Below, in pieces: positions 24,983 through 44,310 of a stretch of DNA of 64,000 bases; the stretch's first letter is position 1, and the number at the start of each line of letters is the position of its first letter. The position numbers and the translations under genes were made by a program. Origin of the DNA: Xiphias gladius (lineage: Eukaryota; Chordata; Actinopteri; Istiophoriformes; Xiphiidae); the NCBI RefSeq assembly GCF_016859285.1, contig NC_053402.1:7032031-7096030 (forward strand), written 5' to 3'. A model generated the notes under the pieces. The model saw only the letters and a program-made list of their open reading frames with translations. It did no database searches and was not told where the DNA came from.

Positions 24983-25387
24983 TATGGAAGTCGAGAAGGG
25001 CCGTACTTGCAATTATTTTTTAAGATGCCGTTATCTCGAGATTACAAGTTAATTATTTGGTTATCTTGAGATAACAAAGCTGGTTTTCTCATGACAATGA
25101 GTTAATTCATCTCGTTGTCTCAAGAAAACGAGCTTCGTTATCTTAATATAAAGAAATAATTAACCCAGGGTTTAATTTGTTTTATATCCCAGATAGGTAC
25201 TGGCACCTATTTGATTGGATCGGACACCTCCTTTGTTACTATCAAAATCTGTAAATTAATATTGTGTAATATTTAATGCTATTTGTTCTGTCATTCTTTT
25301 ATTTCCGTTTGAAGTTACTCATAAATCGCTCGTTTGCCTATTTTGGATGCATTTTAAATCAGATTTTTTTTTTAAATGCGAGAGAGG

Positions 25388-25425
<38 letters not shown>

Positions 25426-26197
25426 GCTGAGGGATCGAGAGTTGGTTGTGATTGGCCAATGAGCCCAGTCCCGGACGCCAGGAACGCCCATGCTCTCATG
25501 CACAGTGCGAATGACAGCAGACACACAGAGAGGGCTGGAATAAACTGAATTTTCTGACAGTCCACCGGTTTCCCGATACGGCAGGCCACCCGGATTTGTC
25601 TGCGAATGCTCATTGGCCAATCCAACTATACACAGAACGCATCAGAAAATCCACAGTGCCTTGCGCGCACTGTACAACGCCTAAGTGCTGGCTGTCAAAA
25701 CTAAATAACCATGTCATCACAAAGAAAGCACGATTTATTTACGGACAATAATCAGAGCATTTAAATTAATCACTCAAAATCAGCAGGGGAAGGAGCGTTG
25801 AAATAGCTGTTTGCCTCTTACAGCTCTCTCTCTCTCTCATTGCCTGTCCCTTCACTTCCCTGTCATTTCCCTTCTCTCTGTGGATTGCCTCAAAGGAGGG
25901 GAAAAGGAATTTATTAATATAATTTACAAAATTTATTCACAAATTTTGTGACAAAGAAGACCAATCAAATAGGTGCCGGTCCCAATCTGGGAGGTCCCGG
26001 ATCCTGTTCCGGCAGGATGCGGCACAGATCAAGGCCTGGATTAATTATTTCGTTAGATACCAGAGCCTCGTTTTCTTGAGATAACTAGATAAATCAACCT
26101 GTTATCATGAGAAAGATAACAAAATACTTAACTCGTTATTTCGAGATAACGTCATTCAAAAAAATAATTGCAAGTATGGCTGTTGTGGGCTTCCATA
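24983..26197. mobile_element. 1.2-kb non-autonomous DNA transposon with long inverted repeats and a 6-bp target duplication
   Basis: The left end TATGGAAGTCGAGAAGGGCC and the reverse complement of the right end TATGGAAGCCCACAACAGCC continue in parallel (both with TACTTGCAATTATTTTTT). The inverted repeats run to roughly 240 bp: inner pair CACCTATTTGATTGG at about 25205-25219 and its complement at about 25963-25977. Both ends are flanked by AATTAC (24977-24982 and 26198-26203), a perfect duplication. Subterminal copies of GTTATCTCGAGATAAC-like palindromes occur on both sides. There is no transposase; the core has a GA microsatellite. It lies in an inferred pik3r6 intron. Confidence 0.85.
25380..25426 (+). 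repeat. (GA)n microsatellite
   Basis: A nearly pure GA run inside the transposon core. It produces spurious serine/leucine or arginine/glutamate open frames on both strands. Confidence 0.9.
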
Positions 26198-27081
26198 AAT
26201 TACAGCAGTACAACTACCATAAATATAACTTCAAATTATAATAGTAATAATAATTTCATAAATCATCTAATTAGCCTATATTCCTAAATAGATGTAAATA
26301 ACTTCTTACGGTTTTGCATCCTGGGTTCACACTGTCAAAAGTGACAGTAAGGTAATCCTCACCTAGACAAAGTGAAAAGAAACTACTCATATTTTATAAA
26401 GGAAATCCTCTTGTGTTATCCTAAAGCTGTCAACTAAATGTAAACACAAATCCATACGAAACGTCAAACTATTTTTACAGCGGCCAGCTCTGATGTAATC
26501 ACCATGCCACATGTCTGGGTGCTTCTCCCATTACAACTTTTCATTTGCTTAAATAGGTCTGTTAAAGATATAAAAGAAAGTTGGCCTTAGTTAGCCCAAA
26601 TGCCACTGTTAATGTTAATACTTAGTAGGAAACATTACAATATGACTATTTAAATTAAGACCTTTTAAGCAGATTTAAGTACCTTTGTATAACTGGCTGT
26701 GATGGTTGCCCCAAAGACTTCCACTGCTGACTTCTTTCTGCGTGCAGAAGGTTCCTCTGTCATAGACAACAACTTTATGTAACTATTCAGTTAAGGAACT
26801 CTGGTCAGTATCCACACACATACATACAGAGAGAGAAGGAGATTAAGGAACATACTTGAAACCCTTTCTTTAAGGTGTCTGAACTCTAGGATGTCTGCCT
26901 CCAGATTGGACACAGAGACCTCCTCCACCACAGAACTCACATCATAGCTGGAGCAGGTCATCTAAATACATGCTGTATTTAGTCAAAGCAAGGAGTACAT
27001 GTGTAAATCATTGACAGCATCTACCAGAGTGTGCAATGCACTGTGTACTGTATTTCAATCAGAAAATGTATTAAAATTCTT

Positions 27082-27660
27082 TACTTAAAGCTGCATAACT
27101 ACATGATTGGCCACTAGGGGGCAGCACTAGAAGATCAAAACAACATTTACATACAGTTTGGGTATCACCTTATATAGTTGTTAGGATGAATGTCTTAGCA
27201 AAAAGTTGCCTTTATACACATTCATTAGACACGATACTACTTGAGCATTCATTACGAGTCATTTTGTGCCCTCCATGTTCACTCTCCTATTAGCTGTTTT
27301 GGTCTCCATTAAAGCAAAATATCTGGCTCTTTACCTGCTAATTGTTCAATTGTCTTTACCAGCTATTTGCTAACTTTGTCTGCTGTTTGCTGCTGACCAG
27401 GTAATACATTTATCAGTTTTTTATTGTAATCTGTGGCCCTAATGCAGCTGGACACGAGGGTGATGAGAGCAGAGTTTGCGGGCCAGAAAATCAAAACAGT
27501 GAGCTGTAGGAGGGTGAGGAAAAACTCTAGAGAGCTGAGAGAAACTTCAGAGTTGGGCATTTTTTCTCTGTGGGTTCACCACAGTGGGAAAACCATTTCA
27601 GACTACTATGGTAAATCCATTGTTAATTTAAAGGATTATTAATAAATGCAGCTTTAAGTA
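27082..27660. mobile_element. MITE-like element with exact 15-bp terminal inverted repeats
   Basis: The left end TACTTAAAGCTGCAT is the exact reverse complement of the right end ATGCAGCTTTAAGTA (27646-27660). The match extends to 17 bp with the flanking TT/AA. TA at each end could be a TA target duplication, as in Tc1/mariner-type elements. No transposase. It lies in an inferred pik3r6 intron and carries the CTCF-like motif at 27111. Confidence 0.7.
27111..27124 (+). promoter_or_regulatory. CTCF-consensus motif carried by the MITE
   Basis: CCACTAGGGGGCAG fits the CTCF core CCASYAGRKGGCRS at every position. It lies 29 bp inside the left end of the element at 27082-27660. Match only; binding is not shown. 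Confidence 0.55.
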
Positions 27661-29289
27661 AAAGTAGCAATTCCACAATAAATACTCCATTATTCTGTTT
27701 TAACAAAATATACAGTACTCTTATTAATGTGATAATATTGTATTTCTGGAACTTCTGTCGACATATGAAAACCAAACCTTGCTCTTTGACAATTTGCATG
27801 CATGTAAATTAATATCTATACACACAACTGGCTGCATCTCACAGTGAAGGTAGTAACACAGGGTGTCCAGTAGGAAGAGGTTTTGCTCTGATGGCTTGCT
27901 GAAATTAGAGTGCTGCAGTAGACAGACATCACAGAAGGAAGGCGGTATCAGATGAACACTCCTTCTGCTGCTCTTGTCATCATAAGCTTGCTTACCACCA
28001 GAGCCTGAGCCTGTCTACAACTTTGGTATGCTGTCCCCAGCCCCTTCTGCAGAACACGTATCATTTGATTTTTCTTCACGGTTGATGTATCCCTGGATAA
28101 GCTGGATACTTCCAAATATGCTCTTACTGTTGCTTCCAGTGGAGCAGAAAACACAGCTGGTTCTGCGAGCACGAACACCATGAAAGAACCGAGAAAAGGA
28201 GAAGCAGGAGCCAGTATGGTTGTGATAAAATAGTTTATTTAGTGTTACTCCGATTTATTAACACAATACATGCTGAAAGTCATTACTCACCTTTCCTGCA
28301 AGATGAAATGCTTATTCTTCAAATTCTGCTCTGCAATGACTCTCCTCTGATATAAAGAGCATGTTGAGGGAAGGATTTGTCTGTAAAGAGTGTTTATTTT
28401 ACGGCATTATGCCAGTGTTGGATAGGATGTGTGGTATTGTGTATAGCTGATTTCAGCTTTTTGAAAATGTGTCCATTGATGCATTATACTTGGTGTGGTC
28501 ATTTCCATCTTAATGCTCAGGGCCACGGCAGAGTAAGGCAATGGTAATGGTACACTCTCTGGTAAAGTCTGGTAGGAATCATGGAACCTGACTGGAAAGT
28601 TAAAATATTGCAATAGCAAATCAATGAGACAGAAAATACTACTAATAATGCATATTCAATTAATTCATCTATACACTATTCACAACTATAAAAAGCTCCA
28701 GACTTTATATATTTATATCATATTGCCAACTCTGTATAACACAGATGTGTTTTACCTGAATAACGTCATCTACACAGAGAGAAACACACAAGCTTTTGCC
28801 AATCTACAAAACATTTGATGACTAGACTTTCATTTTGAAATCTTGAAGTAGAGTTGAGGGACAAATCTTACCAACCTGCTTTAGCTTCTTCTCCAGCTCT
28901 TTGGCCAGCACACTGATCAAGGGAACGCTGCAGGATGGATCAGTCTCCACCTTCTTCTCAAGATTCTATCTTCACAATCCTGCAGAGCAGACGGACAGTT
29001 GTTTGCTTTATATCTGACTATGAACATTACACAGTGGGTTAGCTGAGACAACATGTAGTCCAGTGTTGATAATACATTACAAATAAAAAACAATCTTATC
29101 ATTTAAATTAATAGTCTAGATATTATGGAGAGATCCACCTTATTATAAGAGCTCCAAACAGGTTATGAAGCCACAAAAGTAAGGAAATGGAAAAGATAGC
29201 TAGTTTTACATTTTGCTATATGATCCTTTCTTTATGTTTTATTCTATCAAATCTTACAAAGAATTGTTCGACATGGTTAGACTTTCATT

Positions 29290-29645
29290 TTTTTCACTTT
29301 CTTGCCAAGAGTAAGATGAGAAGACTGATACCTTTTTCATGCCTGGTTATCTTAGCTGAGCATAAAGACTGGAAACGGGGAAACTGCTAGCCTGGCTCAG
29401 GCTGAAAGGTAACAGACAAAGTTCACTAACTGTGGTTATACCGTGTCACATCTCCTGTTATATAACCAGCTTATGTAAGCAGTTAGGCAGCTTTTGTTAC
29501 CTTCAGACCTTGCCAAATTATCTGTTCCCCCAATTTCTGGTCATTATACTAAGCTAAAGTAACTGGAAGTTGCCTTATATTTACAGCAAAGACATGAGAG
29601 TGATATCAATCTTTTTATTTTTTCGAAACTATGTTGGCTTTTAAA
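29290..29645. repeat. Dispersed repeat of the 'AGCATAAAGACTGGAA' family
   Basis: It contains AGCATAAAGACTGGAAACGG and CTGCTAGCCTGGCTC, and near the other end AAAGACATGAGAGTGATATC. It is the longest copy in the window. Related pieces are at 10690-10790 and 31835-32106. Confidence 0.55.
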
Positions 29646-30431
29646 AAAATAATTAAAACTATAAACTATAAAACTATATTGTTGGTTGTATTAAAAACTA
29701 TTTGCCTTTAAGTGCCTTGTACTCCCTCAGTTAAAGCCACTTTTCTGGGAAGTTTGAAAAGAGCCTGGATGTCATTGGCTAGGCTTGACTCCACAGCTGA
29801 GAGAGCCATGAAGATCATACTGTCAGGTTTACATCCTACTGCTTTAAGCTTTATCTAGCAAAACAAGTTTGTGTACTATAGTAATTCCAAACAGCTGAAG
29901 AGGAATTGAAAGCATTTACCTGTGAGATCAACCATCTTTCCCAATATCTTAGGAAAGTCTCTGCTTCTACTGATTTCAGGCCGTCAGGTATCTCCTGACA
30001 GCAAAAGATCAACAGTGACTTTGTTGCACTTGTTCCTGAAAACTCAGCACTGAAATGAATTTAAAGTTTCTTTTCTGCAGCCCACAACTGATAAAACTGG
30101 AACTGATGACACTTGATGTGAAAGATTACTAGCAAACATCTGCACAAATTTAATAATTAAGATAATAAAAACATTATCTGATGCATCACTGTGAAAAATA
30201 ATTGTATAATCCTATCTGCTATGAGGTCTGAAAACTTACTGTACTATAAATGCACCATATAAAATAATGTTACTTTGAAAAACCAAACAAATGTAACACA
30301 TTCACCCTGTGTGTAAACAAAAACTAAGTCACACTGTCTGCTTTAATCTAAAATTTACCATTGTAATTTCTATCTTTTTAAATGTCTGAAAAGAAATATG
30401 AAAAGACTTTCCCTCTGGAGATTCTCCACTG

Positions 30432-30445
30432 CTGCCCCCTATGAG
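30432..30445 (-). promoter_or_regulatory. CTCF-like motif downstream of pik3r5
   Basis: The minus strand reads CTCATAGGGGGCAG, with mismatches at positions 2 and 3 of the core consensus. It points toward the plus-oriented motif at 27111, so the two would be convergent. Weak evidence. Confidence 0.3.
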
Positions 30446-30583
30446 TGAAATAATATAATAATGGCAGGTAGTGCTTATTGTTTGAGTGAGAAGGGTGCGA
30501 TTAACTCTTAAGAGAAAGTTCAGGAGAGGCAGTTATTGTCTTAAGTGACAACCAGTAATAAACAGAGCTCACTGAAATGTGAT

Positions 30584-30589
30584 TTTATT
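30584..30589 (-). terminator. Candidate polyadenylation signal of pik3r5
   Basis: TTTATT on plus (AATAAA on minus) lies about 610 bp beyond the pik3r5 stop. Other TTTATT hits nearby (for example around 30690) make the exact site uncertain. Confidence 0.4.
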
Positions 30590-31195
30590 TCAATTGTGTG
30601 ACATATGAAAAAACATAAGTAAATGCAATTTTAAAAATATATATAAAAAAATGTATTTTCATTGCTATCACTTTAAAATAAATAGCTTATTTTATTACAC
30701 ATTTCTTTAAAAAAAAAGTGTTTTACTCTGTCATGGATCAACAGAACGTACACAATAGTAATCAAGTAATCAGTTTTATGCTCCAGACAGCAGATAATTG
30801 ACATATCTGACCAGTGATCTCTCTCAAAGCCTTGCAGAGACCTTGAGACCCTGTGATATTCTCCATACAAGAAAACCAACATGAATTAATGTACACTAAC
30901 CTTCTTCTGTGATAAGGAACAGTGGAAAGCTGGAAAACAATCCTCTAAACAAGCCCACCCTCCTCCTTCTAATAACAGTGTAACACTTTTTCAGCTACAG
31001 AACAAACCTGAAATATACAGTATATGGGGTATTAAATGTCAACCTTATTATTAGTACTGTTCAGCATTTTCTCTGCTTTCATTTTCAGTATCTATTTAGT
31101 AGCTATATTCTGCATCTTGTGTTGATTTGGTTTAAACACCCCTGTGTAATTAATATACAATTTCCCTTATTTCGTTCAGTTCAGGATAAAGTGTG

Positions 31196-40034
<8,839 letters not shown>

Positions 40035-41127
40035 CACAACATCCACAGACAAATACAGAAGATAAACCACCGGGAATTCCCAAAATAAAAACAAGAATTA
40101 CACCCTATTATTATGCTCCGGGAAACCAATATATCGTGTCTCTTCAATAGCCCAAACTTCCTGTTACTGCTGTTGCCAATACTTTATAATAATTGTTTTC
40201 CCTGTCCAGAGACAATCAAATACAATTCAGAGTAAAAGGCTCACTCGCACAAACAGAGATGAAAACACAAATGTCCATGGATGTCAAAGATATCGGGGCA
40301 GAGAATACAGCCTGCCACTTCCTACCAGAACCAGCGAGTCATAGGCTGTGTGAGTCGACCGGAGGTGAGCTGGTCAAAAACAGCCGCCACAACTTCTACT
40401 TTTTCATTCTTAAAATCAGCTGCGGACATCAGATTTCATATGACTCAAAACTGGGATGGAAATGAAAAGTACAACTTCCTATTTGATCCTTATTAGTTGT
40501 CTTTAGTTATTCTAAGTCCTAAATCCTTTATAGTTATTACATTAAATTTCAAAGTAAATACATCATTCAACTGTGTTAAAGCAATAAAAAGAGATAAAGT
40601 ACAACAATTGTGAGGAAAACAGAGATTTTCTGGAATTTGCATACCACAGATCACATGCCACCTGTGGTTAGGGTGCATGCGCATTTAGTGACAAATAACT
40701 AAAACCACAGTGACCATACAAACAAATAGACAGTTTTAGAATATTTAATTTGGGTAATTAAAGGCTTAAAACATAAGCAGATTTTACATGGCATTCCTTT
40801 TATGCCTATTTTTATTAACAATAATAATAATAAAAAAAATTAAATCAGACTGCCATGAGACATCCCTCTTGATGAAAACAAATATCTCCCCTGGGAGTCC
40901 GCAGTATGATCGGTCTCCAGGATGTCAATGTGTATACGGAAGCGGCAATTGTGCCCAGCTGTGGCAGACATATCGCTGCCAGTGTGAATAATGTTTGTAG
41001 TGATACAGCTGGAACAGGAAAAGGCCTTCCGGGAAGCACGAAATGTAAATTAATACTCTTTAAAATTCTTTAACTGATTTGTTTAGACAGGAGATGGGTA
41101 GAAACTACATCTTAACTAGTTACATAC

Positions 41128-41192
41128 ATTCCACAATCTTTCCACTTCCTGGCACCTGCAGAAGTACCCCTGCGGTACAAATCACTATAACA
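41128..41192 (+). repeat. Right-end fragment of the minisatellite-bearing element
   Basis: It reads CCACAATCTTTCCACTTCCT and GGCACCTGCAGAAGTACCCC, close to 38096-38140 in copy 2. Only the end is present. Confidence 0.55.
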
Positions 41193-43379
41193 GAGGATAC
41201 AAAATGCAGGAATTAACTGATAATGTGAGATGAATAATTATATTCAGCCAAGGTTGGCTAACACTGGTGAAACACTAAAATAAATTTAAACTCCTAAACT
41301 ACAAAGCACAAAATGAAAACATGTACCCATGGCATATTAAACCTTGAAGACAGGGATATCTAGGATATGTATCTTATTTGCAGCAGGGCAATGAATGCAG
41401 GCAGTAGCTCTGCTCTTAGCAGTACCTGGAATATCCCGCTTCAGCAAACAAGCCCATCAATTGTACACTGAGGAAGCAGGTGTTATTCCATTGTACTGTT
41501 TGGAATCAGGCTATATTGTCCAGCCTGGCCATGCAAACTTGACTGTTGCTGCCACAATGCAATAATACCGATCTCTGCTGGGGCTTCTTTAAACATTAGG
41601 ATTATTTAAAAGCAGATGCTGTTTAAATTGCACATGGTAAAGTGAAGGAAAGCCAAGAGAGAGGAATAGGCTAAGCCATGATGCTCAAGTGGATGATATG
41701 AAGTTTCCCGTGAGACAATAAAGACACCTTGACCATACTCATTAGCTTGACTTTCAATAAAGCACCAACTATAATGAGACTCTTTTACAGAACATCAATA
41801 ACCTATCAAATACTTCACCAAACATATTTGGCGTAATCCTGATTGCATTGACATAACCTTTGTGCAGCTTTTAAAAGAAGGGGAACAGGAAATCTGCAGA
41901 GCTTGAATAACACTTTGCAGTTAGATCTGATGAAAATTGTGTAGCTGAGGCTTCTTCCTACCAGAGAAAGGATATATGAAATTGTAGAATTATGTGTCTC
42001 CAACCTGAGGCAGACTGATGACATATGATACAGATATATGGAACATACTGCAAATATGTTGAGACATAAAAGAGAAAAAAACAAAGAATTGCTTAGCAGA
42101 GGGAGACGCAGAGAGAGAGACATAACTCTTACCTATAACTGCAGTTAACAGTGTCCTAGATTATCCCAGATCGACCACAGCTGAGACAAACCAGTAGAGG
42201 GAAACAATACAGAGACCACATCCTCCTGTGTTTGTGCTTTTCAAAAATAGACTGTCCAACTGCACAGTCAAGAGAGCGTGTGCTGCAAAACAGGAACTGA
42301 ATGACTCTTTATGCTGAGGTGGTTTACGTGACATTGTGCTGATGATCAGTACAGGAGGAGTCTTTTATATGACAGACCTCATTGGACACAAGAACTTGTT
42401 TAGAACATCACTGCTTTGCTGAAATTATTTGTTTCATTATCTTCTTAGTATCATTTGTAAAAGGAAAAAAAAACATTTACTTCTATCTAATGATCTACTT
42501 AAATATCAGGTGGAATGTTTTTTGTACCCTGGTGTCGGTTTGAGTGGAAAACATTAATTGGGTAGCAGGCTCAAGTATATGTGCTCACCTCTCTGACAGA
42601 AATGTAGTAAGGAGCCAGGACCAGAACAGACCCACTCATCCTGGCTACATGCTCTTCCAGCGCTTCCACTCTCAGTAGAGTGAGAGCCCTAACAAGACTA
42701 GGTGAAAACCCTTGTATACGGCTGGACCGCCTTATTTCTGTTTGCTTTTCTCCCACTGTCTGTGCTCAGATATACAGTATTTTCCCAATAAAGCTGTTCT
42801 TATTTTTTAATTTTTTTCTGTTTCTGTTGTCGGACAACAGAACAAGTATGAAATAGTGACTGAAACTTGGCCCATTAAGACTACATGTTAACCAGCAGTC
42901 TCTTCCAAGCACCTTCCAGGTTGCTGCTCTGCTCTGCTAAAATCCTTATTTTATAACTGCAATGTCGTCTGACAAAATCACCACACACATAAGTTAAAGA
43001 CAATGACAGTGCTGTTATTTTGGCTATATTTACTTGTGAAATGATCACTCAGAGAGAAAGTTAGAAACTCATTCATGTCTGTGTCAGCTGCTTTGTGGTC
43101 AACTTCATAGAGAGGTGTGCCTGCAGAGGGAAAGCCTGACCTCACACTCGCAGGTAATACTCACGACTCTCTTCTACAGGAAGTAGATAAGGTTTGTCCA
43201 AAAAGTCGCTAGATTTGTCACTGGGTGCTTTTGTGAAGAAAAGTCACTGAAGGGGTGTAAAAAGTCAGTACAACTGGAGACAAAGGAGCTAACAACCCCA
43301 TGATGCAATAGAAACTGTTTGCGGGAATTCATTTTGAAAGAGCAACCGCAAATGAAGAAACTCCAACACGGTCAGCTGA

Positions 43380-43480
43380 CCAATGGTTCAATGTCAGCAC
43401 TCAGTCTCGCTGCATTCAGCTGACCAATGGTGTAACTTTATCAGGCTCTCAATCAGTCACTCGCCATTCGACTGACCAAT
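43380..43480 (+). promoter_or_regulatory. Cluster of three CCAAT boxes in short direct repeats
   Basis: CTGACCAATGGTT/TGACCAATGGTGTAACTT occurs three times, with CCAAT at 43380-43384, 43424-43428 and 43476-43480 (spacing 44 and 52 bp). The second and third copies share TGACCAATGGTGTAACTTT. Spaced CCAAT boxes are typical NF-Y targets. It lies 1.65 kb upstream of the ntn1 start. The function is inferred. Confidence 0.4.
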
Positions 43481-43582
43481 GGTGTAACTTTGTCTCTCAC
43501 TCACTACCTATCACTTTGTATCTGATTGCACTTACCTTATCTGACCACATTACCCGTGTCTTCGCACACACATATTCATATG

Positions 43583-43880
43583 AGAATTTCTATGTTCTTT
43601 CCCAGTTAAGGGTTAAGATAGTGTATGCATTAGTGATTTTTAAAATCCTCTCCCCATGTTTGAAACTACAGTTTGCCATTCAGGAAATGAATGGCTAACT
43701 GTATCACTTGTGTGATAAATTTGCTTCTTCTTGCAAATGCTGCAAAAATTGTATCTTAATTGCTGCAACATGACAAAAAGAAAATGAATAGTCACATATA
43801 GGAGAAGATACAGTTGTGTGAGGCAGATGTCATGTGTTATATGCCATTTACCAGCAGCCTACTGATAGCCTCTACAAGTC
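43583..43880 (+). repeat. Direct duplication, left copy
   Basis: Shares ATTTCTATGT, then TTGCAAATGCTGCAAAA, then GTGTGAGGCAGATGTCATGT and GTTATATGCCATTT, in the same order and spacing as 44022-44310. The copies are diverged but clearly homologous. Confidence 0.75.
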
Positions 43881-44021
43881 ATCCCACATATATATCTGAT
43901 CTTTGGACGTCCACAACCCATATCCTCACTGTTGGCTATAAATGTAAATTTGTAAATGTGTAAATGCAAAGTGAGATACAAACTCTAAAATGAGATATAA
44001 ATGCCATATTTAATATATATA

Positions 44022-44195
44022 AGGATTTCTATGTACTTCCCCATTAAAGGGTTAGTCTAGTGTATACTGTATGAATTAGTGAAATCTAAATGCTTAGAGG
44101 TACAGTTTACCTGTCAGGAAATGGTACATACAAATGTTTATGCAACATATATACTTCCACTTGCAAATACTGCAAAATTTGTGTATTAAATTCTG

Positions 44196-44241
<46 letters not shown>

Positions 44242-44310
44242 CATAGGAGTGGTGTGAGGCAGATGTCACGTGTTATATGCCATTTCCTAGAAGCTTCCTG
44301 ATAACTGCAA
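44022..44310 (+). repeat. Direct duplication, right copy
   Basis: Contains GATTTCTATGTACTTCCCCA, TTGCAAATACTGCAAAA, GTGTGAGGCAGATGTCACGT and GTTATATGCCATTTCC, matching the left copy. It has gained a (TA)n run at 44201-44238. Confidence 0.75.
44201..44238 (+). repeat. (TA)n microsatellite
   Basis: A pure TA run of about 38 bp inside the right duplication copy and absent from the left one. Confidence 0.95.

Larger units (their letters stand above)
24721..28965 (-). pseudogene. pik3r6: Relic of pik3r6 (PI3K-gamma regulatory subunit p84/p87)
   Basis: Exon-like pieces in the right order match p84. At 28965-28872 LEKKVETDPSCSVPLISVL matches p84's LHKKVERDP region. At 28591-28490 frame 1 reads RLYQRVYHYHCLTLP, then another frame reads PYSAVALSIKMEM (p84: ELYQRIYAF...LTLP, PYCTVAL). 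At 28380-28291 CSLYQRRVIAEQNL matches GTLYQRMVIAEQNL. At about 28178-27996 VFVLAEPAVFSAPLEATV is followed by RVLQKGLGTAYQS. At 27912-27843 LFLLDTLCYYLH fits FILDVITYYI. Weaker pieces are 26961-26863, 26756-26683 and 26362-26310. At 24790-24721 IELSPCLDPGC fits FEVAPCPEPC before a stop. Defects: the frameshift at about 28535-28545; no AG acceptor in phase before VFVLAEP; conflicting phases elsewhere; and about 230 residues of central p84 sequence not found. An active but very divergent gene is less likely. Confidence 0.72.
28966..30583. other. Region between the pik3r6 relic and the pik3r5 3' end
   Basis: It holds a dispersed repeat (29290-29645) and AT-rich DNA. Two short minus-strand open pieces with splice-like edges, about 29850-29741 (AVESSLANDIQALFKLP) and 30000-29928 (GLKSVEAETFLRYWERWL), could be 5' exons of the pik3r6 relic. 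The similarity to the p84 N-terminus (SSDVELDLQRSVQAVL) is too weak to claim. Nothing else recognised. Confidence 0.4.

Noticed and set aside
25276-25625. Overlapping Arg/Glu-rich and Ser/Leu-rich open frames on both strands
   Set aside because: They arise from the GA microsatellite inside the transposon.
42571-42756. 61-codon minus-strand open frame as a possible extra pik3r5 5' exon
   Set aside because: No similarity to the p101 N-terminus, which already begins properly at 40034.
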